NCBI GenBank assembly: GCA_902805625.1
Contig: CADCTL010000173.1
Span: forward strand, 1 to 48,277
DNA: 48,277 bases
Source of the DNA: an uncultured Acetobacteraceae bacterium
GTDB taxonomy: Bacteria > Pseudomonadota > Alphaproteobacteria > Acetobacterales > Acetobacteraceae
Direction of reading: 5' to 3'
Position 1 is the stretch's first letter, and each line of letters starts with the position of its first letter. This document shows, in pieces, positions 31,541 through 39,567 of this stretch. The notes below the pieces were generated by a model. That model ran no database searches, was not told the DNA's origin, and worked only from the letters and a program-made list of their open reading frames with translations. The position numbers and the translations under genes are program-made.

Positions 31541-32464
31541 TCAGCTCCGCTGCGGCATCGCCGTCGGCACCACGGTCTTGACCAGCGTGGCGTCGAGCGC
31601 CTCGTAGGCGGCGTAGTCGATCGTTTCGTAGAGCTCGGCCCGGGTCTGCATCCGGTCCACCATGTTCTGCGTGCCGCCGTCGCGGCGTATGCCGGCGTAG
31701 AGCTCCTCCATGGCGCGCGCGGCCACCCGTAGGTGCGACACAGGCCAGATCACCATGGCGTAGCCCATCTCTTCGAACTCGGAGGCCGTGAAGAAGGGGG
31801 TGCGGCCGAACTCGGTCATGTTGGCCAGCAGCTTCACGCCCGGCATCCGCCGCGCGAACTCGCGGAACATCTCCGCGCTGTGCAGCGCCTCGGGGAAGAT
31901 GGCGTCGGCGCCGGCCTCCAAGTACAGCCTCGCGCGCGCCACCGCGCCGTCCATGCCCTCGCTCGCCGCCGCGTCGGTGCGGGCGATGATCTGGAGGTGT
32001 TGCCGGGCCTTGCGCGCGGCGGCGACCTTCGCGGCCATGTCGCGCGCGTCCGCGAGCTTCTTGTCGTTCAGGTGCCCGCACTTCTTGGGAAGGAGCTGGT
32101 CCTCCAAGTGGACCGCGCCGGCGCCGGCTTCCTCGAAGGAGCGCACCATGTGCATGACGTTCAGCGCCTCGCCGTAGCCGGTGTCGCCGTCCACGAGCAT
32201 GGGCAGGCCGGCGGCGCGCGAGACTTGCCGGATGTGGAAGCAGACTTCGTCCACCGTGATCATGCCGAGGTCGGGCAGCCCCATCGTCGCCGTCATGGCC
32301 GCGCCGGACAGGTAAAGCGCTTCGAAGCCGGCCCGCTTGGCGAGCAAAGCGGCGATGCCGAGGTGCGCCCCTGGCATTCGCAGGATCTGCGGCCGGTCGA
32401 GGAGGCGCCGGAACCGCAACCCGGCGGGCTCGCTCGGCAGATCGTCGGCTATGACGTAAGGCAT
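31541..32464 (-). CDS. prpB: Methylisocitrate lyase / isocitrate lyase superfamily protein PrpB
   Basis: The 307-residue protein has the superfamily site: VDGDTGYG (Asp92, Asp94), the lyase signature KKCGH at 127-131 with the catalytic Cys129, and QTRAELYETIDYAAYE at the end, closest to PrpB. Methylisocitrate lyase cleaves 2-methylisocitrate into pyruvate and succinate in the methylcitrate cycle. PrpC, PrpD and a propionate regulator are absent here, so a related role such as a dimethylmalate lyase is possible. AAGGAT lies 7 bases before the ATG. It is divergent from coxG. Confidence 0.82.
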   Translation of the reverse strand: MPYVIADDLPSEPAGLRFRRLLDRPQILRMPGAHLGIAALLAKRAGFEALYLSGAAMTATMGLPDLGMITVDEVCFHIRQVSRAAGLPMLVDGDTGYGEALNVMHMVRSFEEAGAGAVHLEDQLLPKKCGHLNDKKLADARDMAAKVAAARKARQHLQIIARTDAAASEGMDGAVARARLYLEAGADAIFPEALHSAEMFREFARRMPGVKLLANMTEFGRTPFFTASEFEEMGYAMVIWPVSHLRVAARAMEELYAGIRRDGGTQNMVDRMQTRAELYETIDYAAYEALDATLVKTVVPTAMPQRS

Positions 32465-32481
32465 CGGCGAACATCCTTCGT

Positions 32482-32608
32482 GGTTCCAGGGGAAGCGGCG
32501 CTATCGGCGGCGGATGCAGCCGCGGCGTCGTTGCGGTCGGCAACCGCCTCCGGGCAGTAGGGTTCCCCTGGCTGGAACGGGACCTTAAACTTCCCGCCAA
32601 GACGGGAG
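32482..32608 (+). promoter_or_regulatory. Structured leader of the coxG operon with competing inverted repeats
   Basis: CCAGGGGAA (32486-32494) is perfectly complementary to TTCCCCTGG (32563-32571). GTTCCAG (32483-32489) overlaps its left arm and pairs with CTGGAAC (32572-32578). Inside are GCGGT/ACCGC and GTTGC/GCAAC at 32530-32547, which exclude each other. TTCCCG (32591-32596) pairs with CGGGAG (32603-32608), which contains the coxG ribosome binding site GGGAG, 6 bases before the ATG. GGGAA of the first arm could pair instead with TTCCC at 32591 and free that site. This could be a regulatory RNA or a DNA operator shared with divergent prpB. Confidence 0.4.
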
Positions 32609-32614
32609 CAAACC

Positions 32615-33385
32615 ATGGAAATGACCGGCGAGCGGCGCATCCCCGCGCCGCGCCAGCAAGTTTGGGACGCCCTCAACGACCCCGAGGTGCTCCGCGCCTC
32701 CATCCCGGGTTGCGAGAGCGTCGAGCGGGAAGGCGAAGACCAGTTCAAGGCGAGGGTTTCGGTGAAGATCGGGCCCATGTCGGCCAAGTTCGCCGGCAAG
32801 GTCAAACTGCAGAACATCAACGCCCCCGCTGGGTACACGATCTCCGGGGAAGGCAGCGGCGGCGCCATGGGCTTCGCCAAGGGCGGCGCGGACGTGGCCC
32901 TCGCGGAGACGGGCCCTGCCGAGACCTTGTTGAATTACAACGTGAAAGCGCAGGTGGGCGGCAAGATCGCGCAGTTGGGCGCGCGGTTGGTGGACAGCAC
33001 CGCCAAGCAGATGGCCGACCAGTTCTTCGACCGTTTCACCGCCCACTTCCCGCCGCCCGAAACCGAAGCTTCGCCCCAACCCGAAGCCGCCACGCCCGTT
33101 GATGCCACGGCAAATGGAGAGAGTGGCGTGGCGCAGCGGGCTCAGACCAACACGGACACCGAGTACCTGGCCCATTCGGAGGCGGCCGGGCCGCTCACCC
33201 AGCACGGGGCAGACGGGCCCAGCGCGTCGGGCCGCCCGGTGCACCGGCCGAACCCGCGCCCCGTGGACACGGAGGCGCTGCGGCCGCTCCGGCTGCTCAC
33301 CACCATGCAGCCCTTCGGGTTCCCGTTGCAGTTCTGGATCGGCGGGGCGGCCATGCTCGTCATCGCAGCGCTGATGTTCCTGTGA
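32615..33385 (+). CDS. coxG: CoxG / carbon monoxide dehydrogenase subunit G-like protein, membrane-anchored
   Basis: This 256-residue protein has an SRPBCC (START-like) domain of the CoxG family at residues 1-150: GERRIPAPRQQVWDALNDPEVLRASIPGCESVE, VSVKIGPMSAKFAGKV, GGKIAQLGARLVDSTAKQMADQFF. A proline- and charge-rich linker follows (about 150-230), then a C-terminal membrane helix (about 235-255, LQFWIGGAAMLVIAALMFL). In Oligotropha, CoxG is linked to anchoring or maturing CO dehydrogenase at the membrane. It opens a six-gene operon whose other members are molybdenum-hydroxylase maturation factors. Confidence 0.9.
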   Translation: MEMTGERRIPAPRQQVWDALNDPEVLRASIPGCESVEREGEDQFKARVSVKIGPMSAKFAGKVKLQNINAPAGYTISGEGSGGAMGFAKGGADVALAETGPAETLLNYNVKAQVGGKIAQLGARLVDSTAKQMADQFFDRFTAHFPPPETEASPQPEAATPVDATANGESGVAQRAQTNTDTEYLAHSEAAGPLTQHGADGPSASGRPVHRPNPRPVDTEALRPLRLLTTMQPFGFPLQFWIGGAAMLVIAALMFL

Positions 33386-34287
33386 GCGTTCCGCCGGACA
33401 CCGTGGACGCCATGCGGCAGTTGCTGGCGCGGGGCGGTTACGTCGCCGACCAGGCTCTGGCGACCACCGTCCACCTCGCGCTCCGCATGGGCAGGCCCCT
33501 CTTCCTGGAGGGCGAGCCCGGGACCGGCAAGACCGAGATCGCTAAGGTGCTGGCGGCCCAATTGCCTCGGCGGCTGGTGCGCCTGCAATGCTACGACGGG
33601 CTGGACCTGTCGGCGGCGGCCTACGAGTGGAACCACGCGCGCCAGCTCATGGCGATCCGTTTGGCCGAGGCGAGCGGCGAGACGGACCGGGACGCCATCG
33701 AGCGCGGCATCTACGACCGGCGCTTCCTGCAAGAAAGGCCTTTGCTGCGCGCGCTGAGTTCCGAGGGGGGCCCGGCGGTGCTGCTCATCGACGAACTCGA
33801 CCGCGCCGATGAGCCGTTCGAAGCCTTCCTGCTCGAACTGCTGGCGGACTTCCAGATCACCGTGCCGGAACTCGGGACGATCCGCGCCGAAACGCCGCCC
33901 CTCGTCGTCATCACGTCCAACCGCACGCGCGAGGTCCACGACGCCATCCGTCGGCGGTGCCTGTACCACTGGGTTGACTACCCGGACGCCGCGAGGGAGC
34001 GCGCGATCCTGGGCCTGCGCGCGCCCGGCTTGCCGGAACGCCTCTCGGCCGAGGTGGTGCGCTTCGTGCAGCGCGTGCGCGGCGGGGATTACTTCAAGCT
34101 GCCGGGCGTGGCCGAAACCATCGACTGGGCGCAAGCGCTGGCCGCCCTGGACGCGCGGGAGCTGGAACCCGGCCCGGTGGACGAGACGCTCGGCGTGCTG
34201 CTGAAGTACCAGGACGACATCGCCAAGCTGCGCGGCGCCGAAGCCGCCCGGCTCATCGCCGAATCCAAGCAGGCCGCGGCGGCGTGA
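33382..34287 (+). CDS. coxD: MoxR family AAA+ ATPase (CoxD-like)
   Basis: This 301-residue ATPase starts with a GTG that overlaps the coxG stop by 4 bases (GTGA). It shows Walker A GEPGTGKT at 44-51, Walker B VLLIDELDRAD, and a sensor region ITSNRTREVHDAIRRRCLYHWVDYP. CoxD, its nearest known relative, helps build the copper-sulfur-molybdenum site of CO dehydrogenase, acting with the VWA protein CoxE, encoded next. A chaperone role for a molybdenum enzyme is the most likely reading. Confidence 0.92.
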   Translation: MSVPPDTVDAMRQLLARGGYVADQALATTVHLALRMGRPLFLEGEPGTGKTEIAKVLAAQLPRRLVRLQCYDGLDLSAAAYEWNHARQLMAIRLAEASGETDRDAIERGIYDRRFLQERPLLRALSSEGGPAVLLIDELDRADEPFEAFLLELLADFQITVPELGTIRAETPPLVVITSNRTREVHDAIRRRCLYHWVDYPDAARERAILGLRAPGLPERLSAEVVRFVQRVRGGDYFKLPGVAETIDWAQALAALDARELEPGPVDETLGVLLKYQDDIAKLRGAEAARLIAESKQAAAA

Positions 34288-35510
34288 GCGACCTCGCCGC
34301 CGCGGCCGCCCTTTCCGGCTTGGGCGGCGCGGGCGGCGGCGCGCTGTCGCTGAACCTGCAAAGCTTCGGGGGCCTGCTGCGGCGGGCGGGGCTGCCCGTC
34401 GGCCCGAACGAGACGCTCGCGGCCATGGAAGCCCTCACCCACATTCCGCTGGACGAGCGGCGCCAGGTGCACGCGGCGTTGCGCGCCGTGATGGTGCGCC
34501 GGCGCGAGCATTTCGAGATCTTCGACCAAGCCTTCTTGCTGTACTGGCGCAACCCGGACGCCGCGCGCAACGCCGCGGCCATGGCGCTGCTCGACGGCGC
34601 GAAGGAGCGTGGCAAGCCGCCGCCGGGCAGCCGGCGCGTTTCCGAAGCGCGGTCGCCGCCCCGGCCCCCGCCGGACCGGCCGCCGGCGCCGGACGAGCCA
34701 CCGCCGATGGACGTGGCGCTCACGGTGAGCGAGCGCGAGCGGCTGCAAGGCATGGACTTCGAAGCCATGTCGGCGGACGACATCGCTCGCGCCAAAGACG
34801 AAATCCGCCGGCTGACGCTGCCGCTCGACGCCCGGCCGACCCGGCGTTTCCGGAGCGACCCGCGAGGGCCGGTGACGGACCTCCGCGCCACCATCCGGGC
34901 CAGCTTGCGGCAGGGCGGCGAGATACTCAGTCTGGAGCGTCGGCGGCGGGTGGTGCGCCCTCCGCCGCTGGTGGCGCTGTGCGACATCTCCGGCAGCATG
35001 GCGCGCTACGCGCAGGTGCTGCTGCACTTCCTCCACGCCGTGACCAACGACCGGGCCCGGGTGCACAGCTTCCTGTTCGGCACCCGCCTGACGAACGTGA
35101 CCCGGCAGTTGCGCCACCGCGACCCGGAGGTGGCGTTCGAGATGGTCTCGCACATCGTCCCCGACTGGTCCGGCGGCACGCGGATCGGCGAGTCGCTGGC
35201 GCTGTTCAACCGCCAGTGGGCCCGCCGGGTGCTCGGCCAAGGCGCCGTCGTGCTGCTCATCACCGACGGGCTGGACCGCGAAGGGGCGCGCGGGCTGGCG
35301 GAGGCCACGGCCCGCCTGCGGCGGTCGTGCCGCCGGCTCATCTGGCTCAATCCCCTGTTGCGCTACGAGGGCTTCCAGCCCAGATCAGAAGGGATCAGGG
35401 CGATGCTGCCCCACGTGGACGAGTTCCGCACGGTGCACAACCTCAACAGCTTGCGCGCCCTCGTGGAAACCCTCAGCCACGTCCGATCCGGAAGGACGCT
35501 TGCGGCATGA
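34284..35510 (+). CDS. coxE: VWA domain protein (CoxE-like)
   Basis: This 408-residue protein starts with a GTG in a 4-base overlap with the MoxR gene. The C-terminal VWA domain (about 225-405) contains the metal-site motif CDISGSM with Asp234, and a DGLDRE segment. The proline-rich stretch at about residues 118-145 separates it from an N-terminal helical region. MoxR ATPases commonly pair with such a partner, and CoxE is needed with CoxD for maturation of CO dehydrogenase. Confidence 0.9.
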   Translation: MSDLAAAAALSGLGGAGGGALSLNLQSFGGLLRRAGLPVGPNETLAAMEALTHIPLDERRQVHAALRAVMVRRREHFEIFDQAFLLYWRNPDAARNAAAMALLDGAKERGKPPPGSRRVSEARSPPRPPPDRPPAPDEPPPMDVALTVSERERLQGMDFEAMSADDIARAKDEIRRLTLPLDARPTRRFRSDPRGPVTDLRATIRASLRQGGEILSLERRRRVVRPPPLVALCDISGSMARYAQVLLHFLHAVTNDRARVHSFLFGTRLTNVTRQLRHRDPEVAFEMVSHIVPDWSGGTRIGESLALFNRQWARRVLGQGAVVLLITDGLDREGARGLAEATARLRRSCRRLIWLNPLLRYEGFQPRSEGIRAMLPHVDEFRTVHNLNSLRALVETLSHVRSGRTLAA

Positions 35511-35824
35511 GCGACGAAGACGTGCTGGCCACCGCCGCGACATGGGCCGCCGAGGGCGAGGAGGTGGCGCTCGCCACGGTGGTCGAGACCTGGGGCAGCT
35601 CCCCTCGCCCGGCCGGATCGCGCTTGGCCGTGACCGCCTCGGGGCGGATGGCCGGCAGCGTGTCCGGCGGCTGCATCGAGGGCGCCGTGGCCGAAGCCGC
35701 CCAGCGCACGATGGAAACCGGGGCGCCGCAGTTGCTCGACTTCGGCATATCGGACGAGCGCGCCTGGGAAGTCGGGCTGGCCTGCGGCGGCAAGCTGCAG
35801 GTCTTCCTTGAGCGGCTGGCGTGA
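35507..35824 (+). CDS. XdhC family protein, N-terminal half only
   Basis: The protein has 105 residues and starts with an ATG overlapping the coxE stop by 4 bases (ATGA). It corresponds to the XdhC_CoxI N-terminal domain: ETWGSSPRPAGSRLAVTASGRMAGSVSGGCIEGAVAEAA split at about 30-65, and VGLACGGKLQVFLE near the end. The two cysteines, in SGGCIEG and LACGGK, are typical and may hold the sulfur transferred to the molybdenum cofactor. In classical XdhC this domain is fused to a Rossmann domain, which here is encoded by the next gene. Confidence 0.88.
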   Translation: MSDEDVLATAATWAAEGEEVALATVVETWGSSPRPAGSRLAVTASGRMAGSVSGGCIEGAVAEAAQRTMETGAPQLLDFGISDERAWEVGLACGGKLQVFLERLA

Positions 35825-36534
35825 CACCGGACCTGCTCGCGCGGCTGCGCGAGGCGCAGGCGGCCAAGCGCCCCGTCGCGCTGCTGACGCGCCTCTCGGA
35901 CGGCAGGCAACGCCTTTGGCCGGACGACTCCGTGCCGGCGGCGCTTTCCGAAGCGGCCGAAGCGGCGCTGCGCGATGACAAGGCCAGCGCTGTCGCGCTC
36001 GACGGCGACAAGTGGTTCGTCCACCCCCACAACCCTCCCGCGCGCCTGATCGTGGTGGGCGCCGTGCACGTCGCGCAAGCCTTGGTGCCGATGGCGGCGA
36101 CGCTCGGCTTCGCGGTGACCGTCGTCGATCCGCGCCGTGCTTTCGCCACGCCCGAGCGCTTCCCCGGCGTGTCCTTGTCGTTCGATTGGCCGGACGAGGC
36201 CATGGCGGCTTTGGCCTTGGACGGGCGCAGCGCGGTCGTCACCCTCACCCACGACCCCAAGCTGGACGACCCGGCGCTGGACGTCGCGTTGCGGTCGCCC
36301 TGCTTCTACATCGGGGCCCTCGGCAGCCGTCGCACCCACGCCAAGCGGGTGGCGCGGCTGCAGGAGATGGGCCACGGCGAGGGCGCCATCGCCCGCATCC
36401 GCGCGCCCGTGGGCCTCGACATCGCGGCCGTGACGGCGTCCGAGATCGCGCTCTCGGTGCTCGCCGAGGTCGTGGCGGCGCGGCGCGGCGCCGCCCTGGC
36501 CCAACGGAACGCGCCGGCGGTGGCCGCAGCATGA
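35821..36534 (+). CDS. XdhC family protein, Rossmann half
   Basis: This 237-residue protein starts with a GTG in a 4-base overlap with the preceding half. It carries the XdhC C-terminal Rossmann domain: RLIVVGAVHVAQALVPMAATLG (residues 76-96), TVVDPRRAFATPERFPG, VTLTHDPKLDDPALDVAL, YIGALGSRRTHAKRV and RIRAPVGLDIAAVTASEIALSVLAE. The nucleotide loop reads GAVH rather than the GAGH of classical XdhC. XdhC proteins bind the molybdenum cofactor, aid its sulfuration, and hand it to hydroxylases; this pair would do so as two chains. Confidence 0.88.
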   Translation: MTPDLLARLREAQAAKRPVALLTRLSDGRQRLWPDDSVPAALSEAAEAALRDDKASAVALDGDKWFVHPHNPPARLIVVGAVHVAQALVPMAATLGFAVTVVDPRRAFATPERFPGVSLSFDWPDEAMAALALDGRSAVVTLTHDPKLDDPALDVALRSPCFYIGALGSRRTHAKRVARLQEMGHGEGAIARIRAPVGLDIAAVTASEIALSVLAEVVAARRGAALAQRNAPAVAAA

Positions 36535-38180
36535 TTTTCGGCCCCACCCCTCTCGCCGAAGCCCGCGGGGCCGTTCTCGCCCACACGGTCCGGCTCAACC
36601 GCCGTGTGCTGAAGAAGGGCACGGTGCTCGAAGCGGCGGACATCGCGGCCCTGCAAGAAGACGGGCACGCCTCGGTGGTCGCGGCGCGGCTGGAATCCGG
36701 CGATGTGCCGGAAAACGAGGCGGCGGACAGGGTCGCACGCGCGCTCCTGGGGCCGTTGCTCACCCGTTCCCGCGCTTCGACCGGGCGGGTGAACCTGTTC
36801 GCCGAAACGGCCGGGCTGCTGGTCGTTGACGCGGAGGCCGTCAACCGGCTGAACCGCATCGACGAGTCGATCACCTTGGCGACGCTGGCGCCTTACCTGC
36901 CGGTGCGGGCCCGGGAGATGGTCGCCACCATCAAGATCATCCCGTTCGCCGTTCCCGGCGGCGTCCTGGACGTCGCGGAGTCGCTGGCGCAGCAAGCCCG
37001 GCCCTTGCTCTCCCTTCATCCCTTCCAGCCGCTCAAGGTCGGGCTGGTGCTGACGGAACTGCCCGGCTTCAAAGAAAAGGTGATGGAGGGAGCCGTCGAG
37101 GCGACGCGCGACCGCGTGGAAGCGCTCTGCGGCACTCTGCTGCCGCCCGAGCGCTGCCGGCACGAAGCGTCCCCGGTGTCCGACGCGCTCACCCGCCTGC
37201 GCCGGGCGGGCGCCCAGATCCTGCTGGTCGCCGGCGCGTCGGCCGTCGTGGACAGGCGCGACGTGGGGCCGGCCGGGATCGTCCGCGCCGGTGGCGCCAT
37301 CGACCATTTCGGGATGCCGGTGGACCCGGGCAACCTGATCTGCCTCGGCCACATCGACGGCACCCCGGCGCTGGTGCTACCGGGATGCGCGCGCTCGCCC
37401 AAGCTCAACGGCATAGATTGGGTGTTGCAGCGGCTTTTCGCCGGCTTGGCCGTACGGCCGGCCGACGTGATGGGCATGGGCGTCGGCGGCCTGCTGAAGG
37501 AGATCGACACCCGCCCCCTCCCCCGCGCCGAAGCGGCGAACGCCCCGGTGCCGGCGCAGGCTCCACGGCGGGCGCGGCGGGTGGCGGCGCTGGTCCTCGC
37601 GGCCGGCCGGTCCCGCCGCATGGCGCCGTTGAACAAGCTCCTGGTGCCGGACAACGAGAGCGTCCCCATGGTGGCCCGGGTGGTGGACAACGTGCTCGGA
37701 TCGCACGCCCGGCCCGTCGTGGTCGTGACCGGGCACGAGCGCGAGCGCGTGGAGGCCGCGCTGGCGGGCCGGCCGGTGCTTTTCGCCCACGCCGAGGACT
37801 ACGCGGAAGGGCTCTCGGCCAGCTTGAAGGCCGGTTTGGCGGCGCTGCCGCCCGGCCTCGACGGCGTGGTGGTGTGCCTGGGCGACATGCCGCTGGTGGC
37901 CGGACCGCTGATCGACCGGCTGATCGCCGCCTTCGATCCCGAGGAAGGCCGCGCGATCGCCATGCCCACCTTCCGCGGCAAGCAGGGCAACCCGATGCTC
38001 TGGTCGCTGGAATTCCTGCCCGAGATGATGGGCATCACGGGCGATGTCGGCGCGCGCCACCTGGTCGGGAAGCACGCCGACCGGGTGGTCGAAGTCGAGG
38101 TGGCCGACGACGCGGTGTTGAAGGATTTCGACACCGCCGACGCGCTGCGGAAGGCCCCGGGCTTCTCGACGGTCGCGTAA
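36531..38180 (+). CDS. Molybdopterin-binding domain fused to MobA-like nucleotidyltransferase
   Basis: This 549-residue protein starts with an ATG overlapping the previous stop by 4 bases. The first 340 residues form a MoeA/MogA-like molybdopterin-binding part (RRVLKKGTVLEAADIAALQ, then ILLVAGASAVVDRRDVGPAGI and HFGMPVDPGNLICLG). From about residue 352 a MobA/MocA-like NTP transferase begins: VAALVLAAGRSRRMAPLNKLLV, VVVTGHERERVEAAL, VVCLGDMPLVAGPLIDRL, and the end GDVGARHLVGKH. It probably inserts molybdenum and adds CMP (MocA-like) to form the dinucleotide cofactor used by xanthine- and CO-dehydrogenase-type enzymes. Last gene of the operon. Confidence 0.88.
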   Translation: MIFGPTPLAEARGAVLAHTVRLNRRVLKKGTVLEAADIAALQEDGHASVVAARLESGDVPENEAADRVARALLGPLLTRSRASTGRVNLFAETAGLLVVDAEAVNRLNRIDESITLATLAPYLPVRAREMVATIKIIPFAVPGGVLDVAESLAQQARPLLSLHPFQPLKVGLVLTELPGFKEKVMEGAVEATRDRVEALCGTLLPPERCRHEASPVSDALTRLRRAGAQILLVAGASAVVDRRDVGPAGIVRAGGAIDHFGMPVDPGNLICLGHIDGTPALVLPGCARSPKLNGIDWVLQRLFAGLAVRPADVMGMGVGGLLKEIDTRPLPRAEAANAPVPAQAPRRARRVAALVLAAGRSRRMAPLNKLLVPDNESVPMVARVVDNVLGSHARPVVVVTGHERERVEAALAGRPVLFAHAEDYAEGLSASLKAGLAALPPGLDGVVVCLGDMPLVAGPLIDRLIAAFDPEEGRAIAMPTFRGKQGNPMLWSLEFLPEMMGITGDVGARHLVGKHADRVVEVEVADDAVLKDFDTADALRKAPGFSTVA

Positions 38181-38191
38181 GGCGGCGCTGG

Positions 38192-39490
38192 TTAGGCCGC
38201 GGTGGCCGCGGCGCGGACCCACTCCGCCCAGGTGAGCGCCGCGCGGTCCTGTCCGAAACCCGTCACCACCTGCACGCCCAGGGGCAGGCCCTTCGGCCCT
38301 TCCCCAGCCGGCACGGTCACGCAGGGCACGTGCAGCAGCGTCCATAGCGAGTTGAAGGCGGGATCGCCGGTCCAGTCCAGCCCTTCCGGGGCCTCGCCCG
38401 GCGCGGAAGGTGTCAGCAGGACGTCGAAGGGCGCCACGGCGTCCGCGAAGGCCAAGCGCGCCGTCACGAAGGCCAGCCGCGCCTCGTCCAACATCGCGGG
38501 CGGCTGTGAGCGCGCCCAATCCATGCGTTCACGCAGGACGGCCGAGATCTGCGCGGGGGCTTGGTCCAGTTCCCAAGCCAGCGCTTGCGCGCTCTCCATG
38601 TTCATCACGACGGGATGGGCTTCCATCGCGCCCTCCATCACGGAAGGAAGGCGCAATGCGGTGACGGTCGCGCCCGCCTTGCTCGCTGCCGCGCCCACGC
38701 GATCGAGGAGGGCCAGGGTTGCGGGCGAGGCCTGGTCCGCGGTCGGGCCGAGGCAGAGGCCGATGCGCGGCGCGGCGTCGGGCCGCGCCTCCGGGCTTCC
38801 GAAGTCGCGCCCCGTCAAACCGCCCATGAACAGCGCGCAGTCGCCGACGCTGCCGGCGATGACGCCGATCGTGTCGAGCGACTCGCTCATCACCTTCATG
38901 CCGCCGCGGTGCAGCATGCCGAAGCTCGGTTTGAAGCCCACCGCGCCGCAGAAGGCCGCTGGCCGGATGATGCTGCCGGCCGTTTGCGTGCCGAAGCTGG
39001 CGTGGAAGAACCCGGCCGCCGCCCCCGCCGCCGAACCGGAAGACGATCCGCCGGGCGTGTGCCCGGGACTGCGCGGGTTCACCGTGGGCCCCGGATAACG
39101 CGTGGCGAATTCCGTCGTCACCGTTTTGCCGACGGCGATGGCCCCTGCCCGCCGCGCCATGGCCACCGCCGCCGCGTCCGCGCGCGGCCGGTGCCCGGCC
39201 CAGATCGGCGAGCCGTACTGCGAAGGCATGTCGGCGGTGTCCAGCACGTCCTTGATGCCGAACGCCAAGCCGTGCAACGGCCCGAGCGGGCGGCCCGACC
39301 GCAGCGTCGCGTCGGCGCGGGCCGCCGCCCGCCGCGCCGACGCCGGGTCGTGCCACGCGAAGGCGCGCAAATCCGGCTCGCGGGCCGCGATGCGGGCGAG
39401 GAGCGCGTCGGTCAGCTCCGAGGCCGAAAGGGTGCCGGTCCGCAGGCCGCGGACGGCGGCGGTGGCGGGGAGGAGGCTGGGGTCGCTCAT
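38192..39490 (-). CDS. Amidase family protein
   Basis: The 432-residue protein has the amidase signature with its catalytic triad: Lys80 in LAFGIKDVLDT, the serine in HTPGGSSSGSAAG (about 149-150), and the nucleophile Ser173 in QTAGSIIRPAAFCG. It hydrolyses an amide, possibly an aryl or short-chain one, or a urea-type compound; the substrate is unknown. The ATG at 39490 was chosen because family members start just before the LRTGTLSASELTDALL helix; an ATG 18 bases earlier is possible. Its gene converges with the coxG operon, 12 bases apart. Confidence 0.9.
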   Translation of the reverse strand: MSDPSLLPATAAVRGLRTGTLSASELTDALLARIAAREPDLRAFAWHDPASARRAAARADATLRSGRPLGPLHGLAFGIKDVLDTADMPSQYGSPIWAGHRPRADAAAVAMARRAGAIAVGKTVTTEFATRYPGPTVNPRSPGHTPGGSSSGSAAGAAAGFFHASFGTQTAGSIIRPAAFCGAVGFKPSFGMLHRGGMKVMSESLDTIGVIAGSVGDCALFMGGLTGRDFGSPEARPDAAPRIGLCLGPTADQASPATLALLDRVGAAASKAGATVTALRLPSVMEGAMEAHPVVMNMESAQALAWELDQAPAQISAVLRERMDWARSQPPAMLDEARLAFVTARLAFADAVAPFDVLLTPSAPGEAPEGLDWTGDPAFNSLWTLLHVPCVTVPAGEGPKGLPLGVQVVTGFGQDRAALTWAEWVRAAATAA

Positions 39491-39567
39491 GCAACAGCAT
39501 CCTGGCACGCGGCGCGGCCGAAGCGAAGACGGTGGCGCGGCGCGCGCAACGGTGCCACATCCGCTCC

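Noticed and set aside
32482-32608. Assignment of the coxG leader to the known Moco riboswitch class
   Set aside because: I could not match the conserved core of that class by eye; only the inverted repeats are certain.
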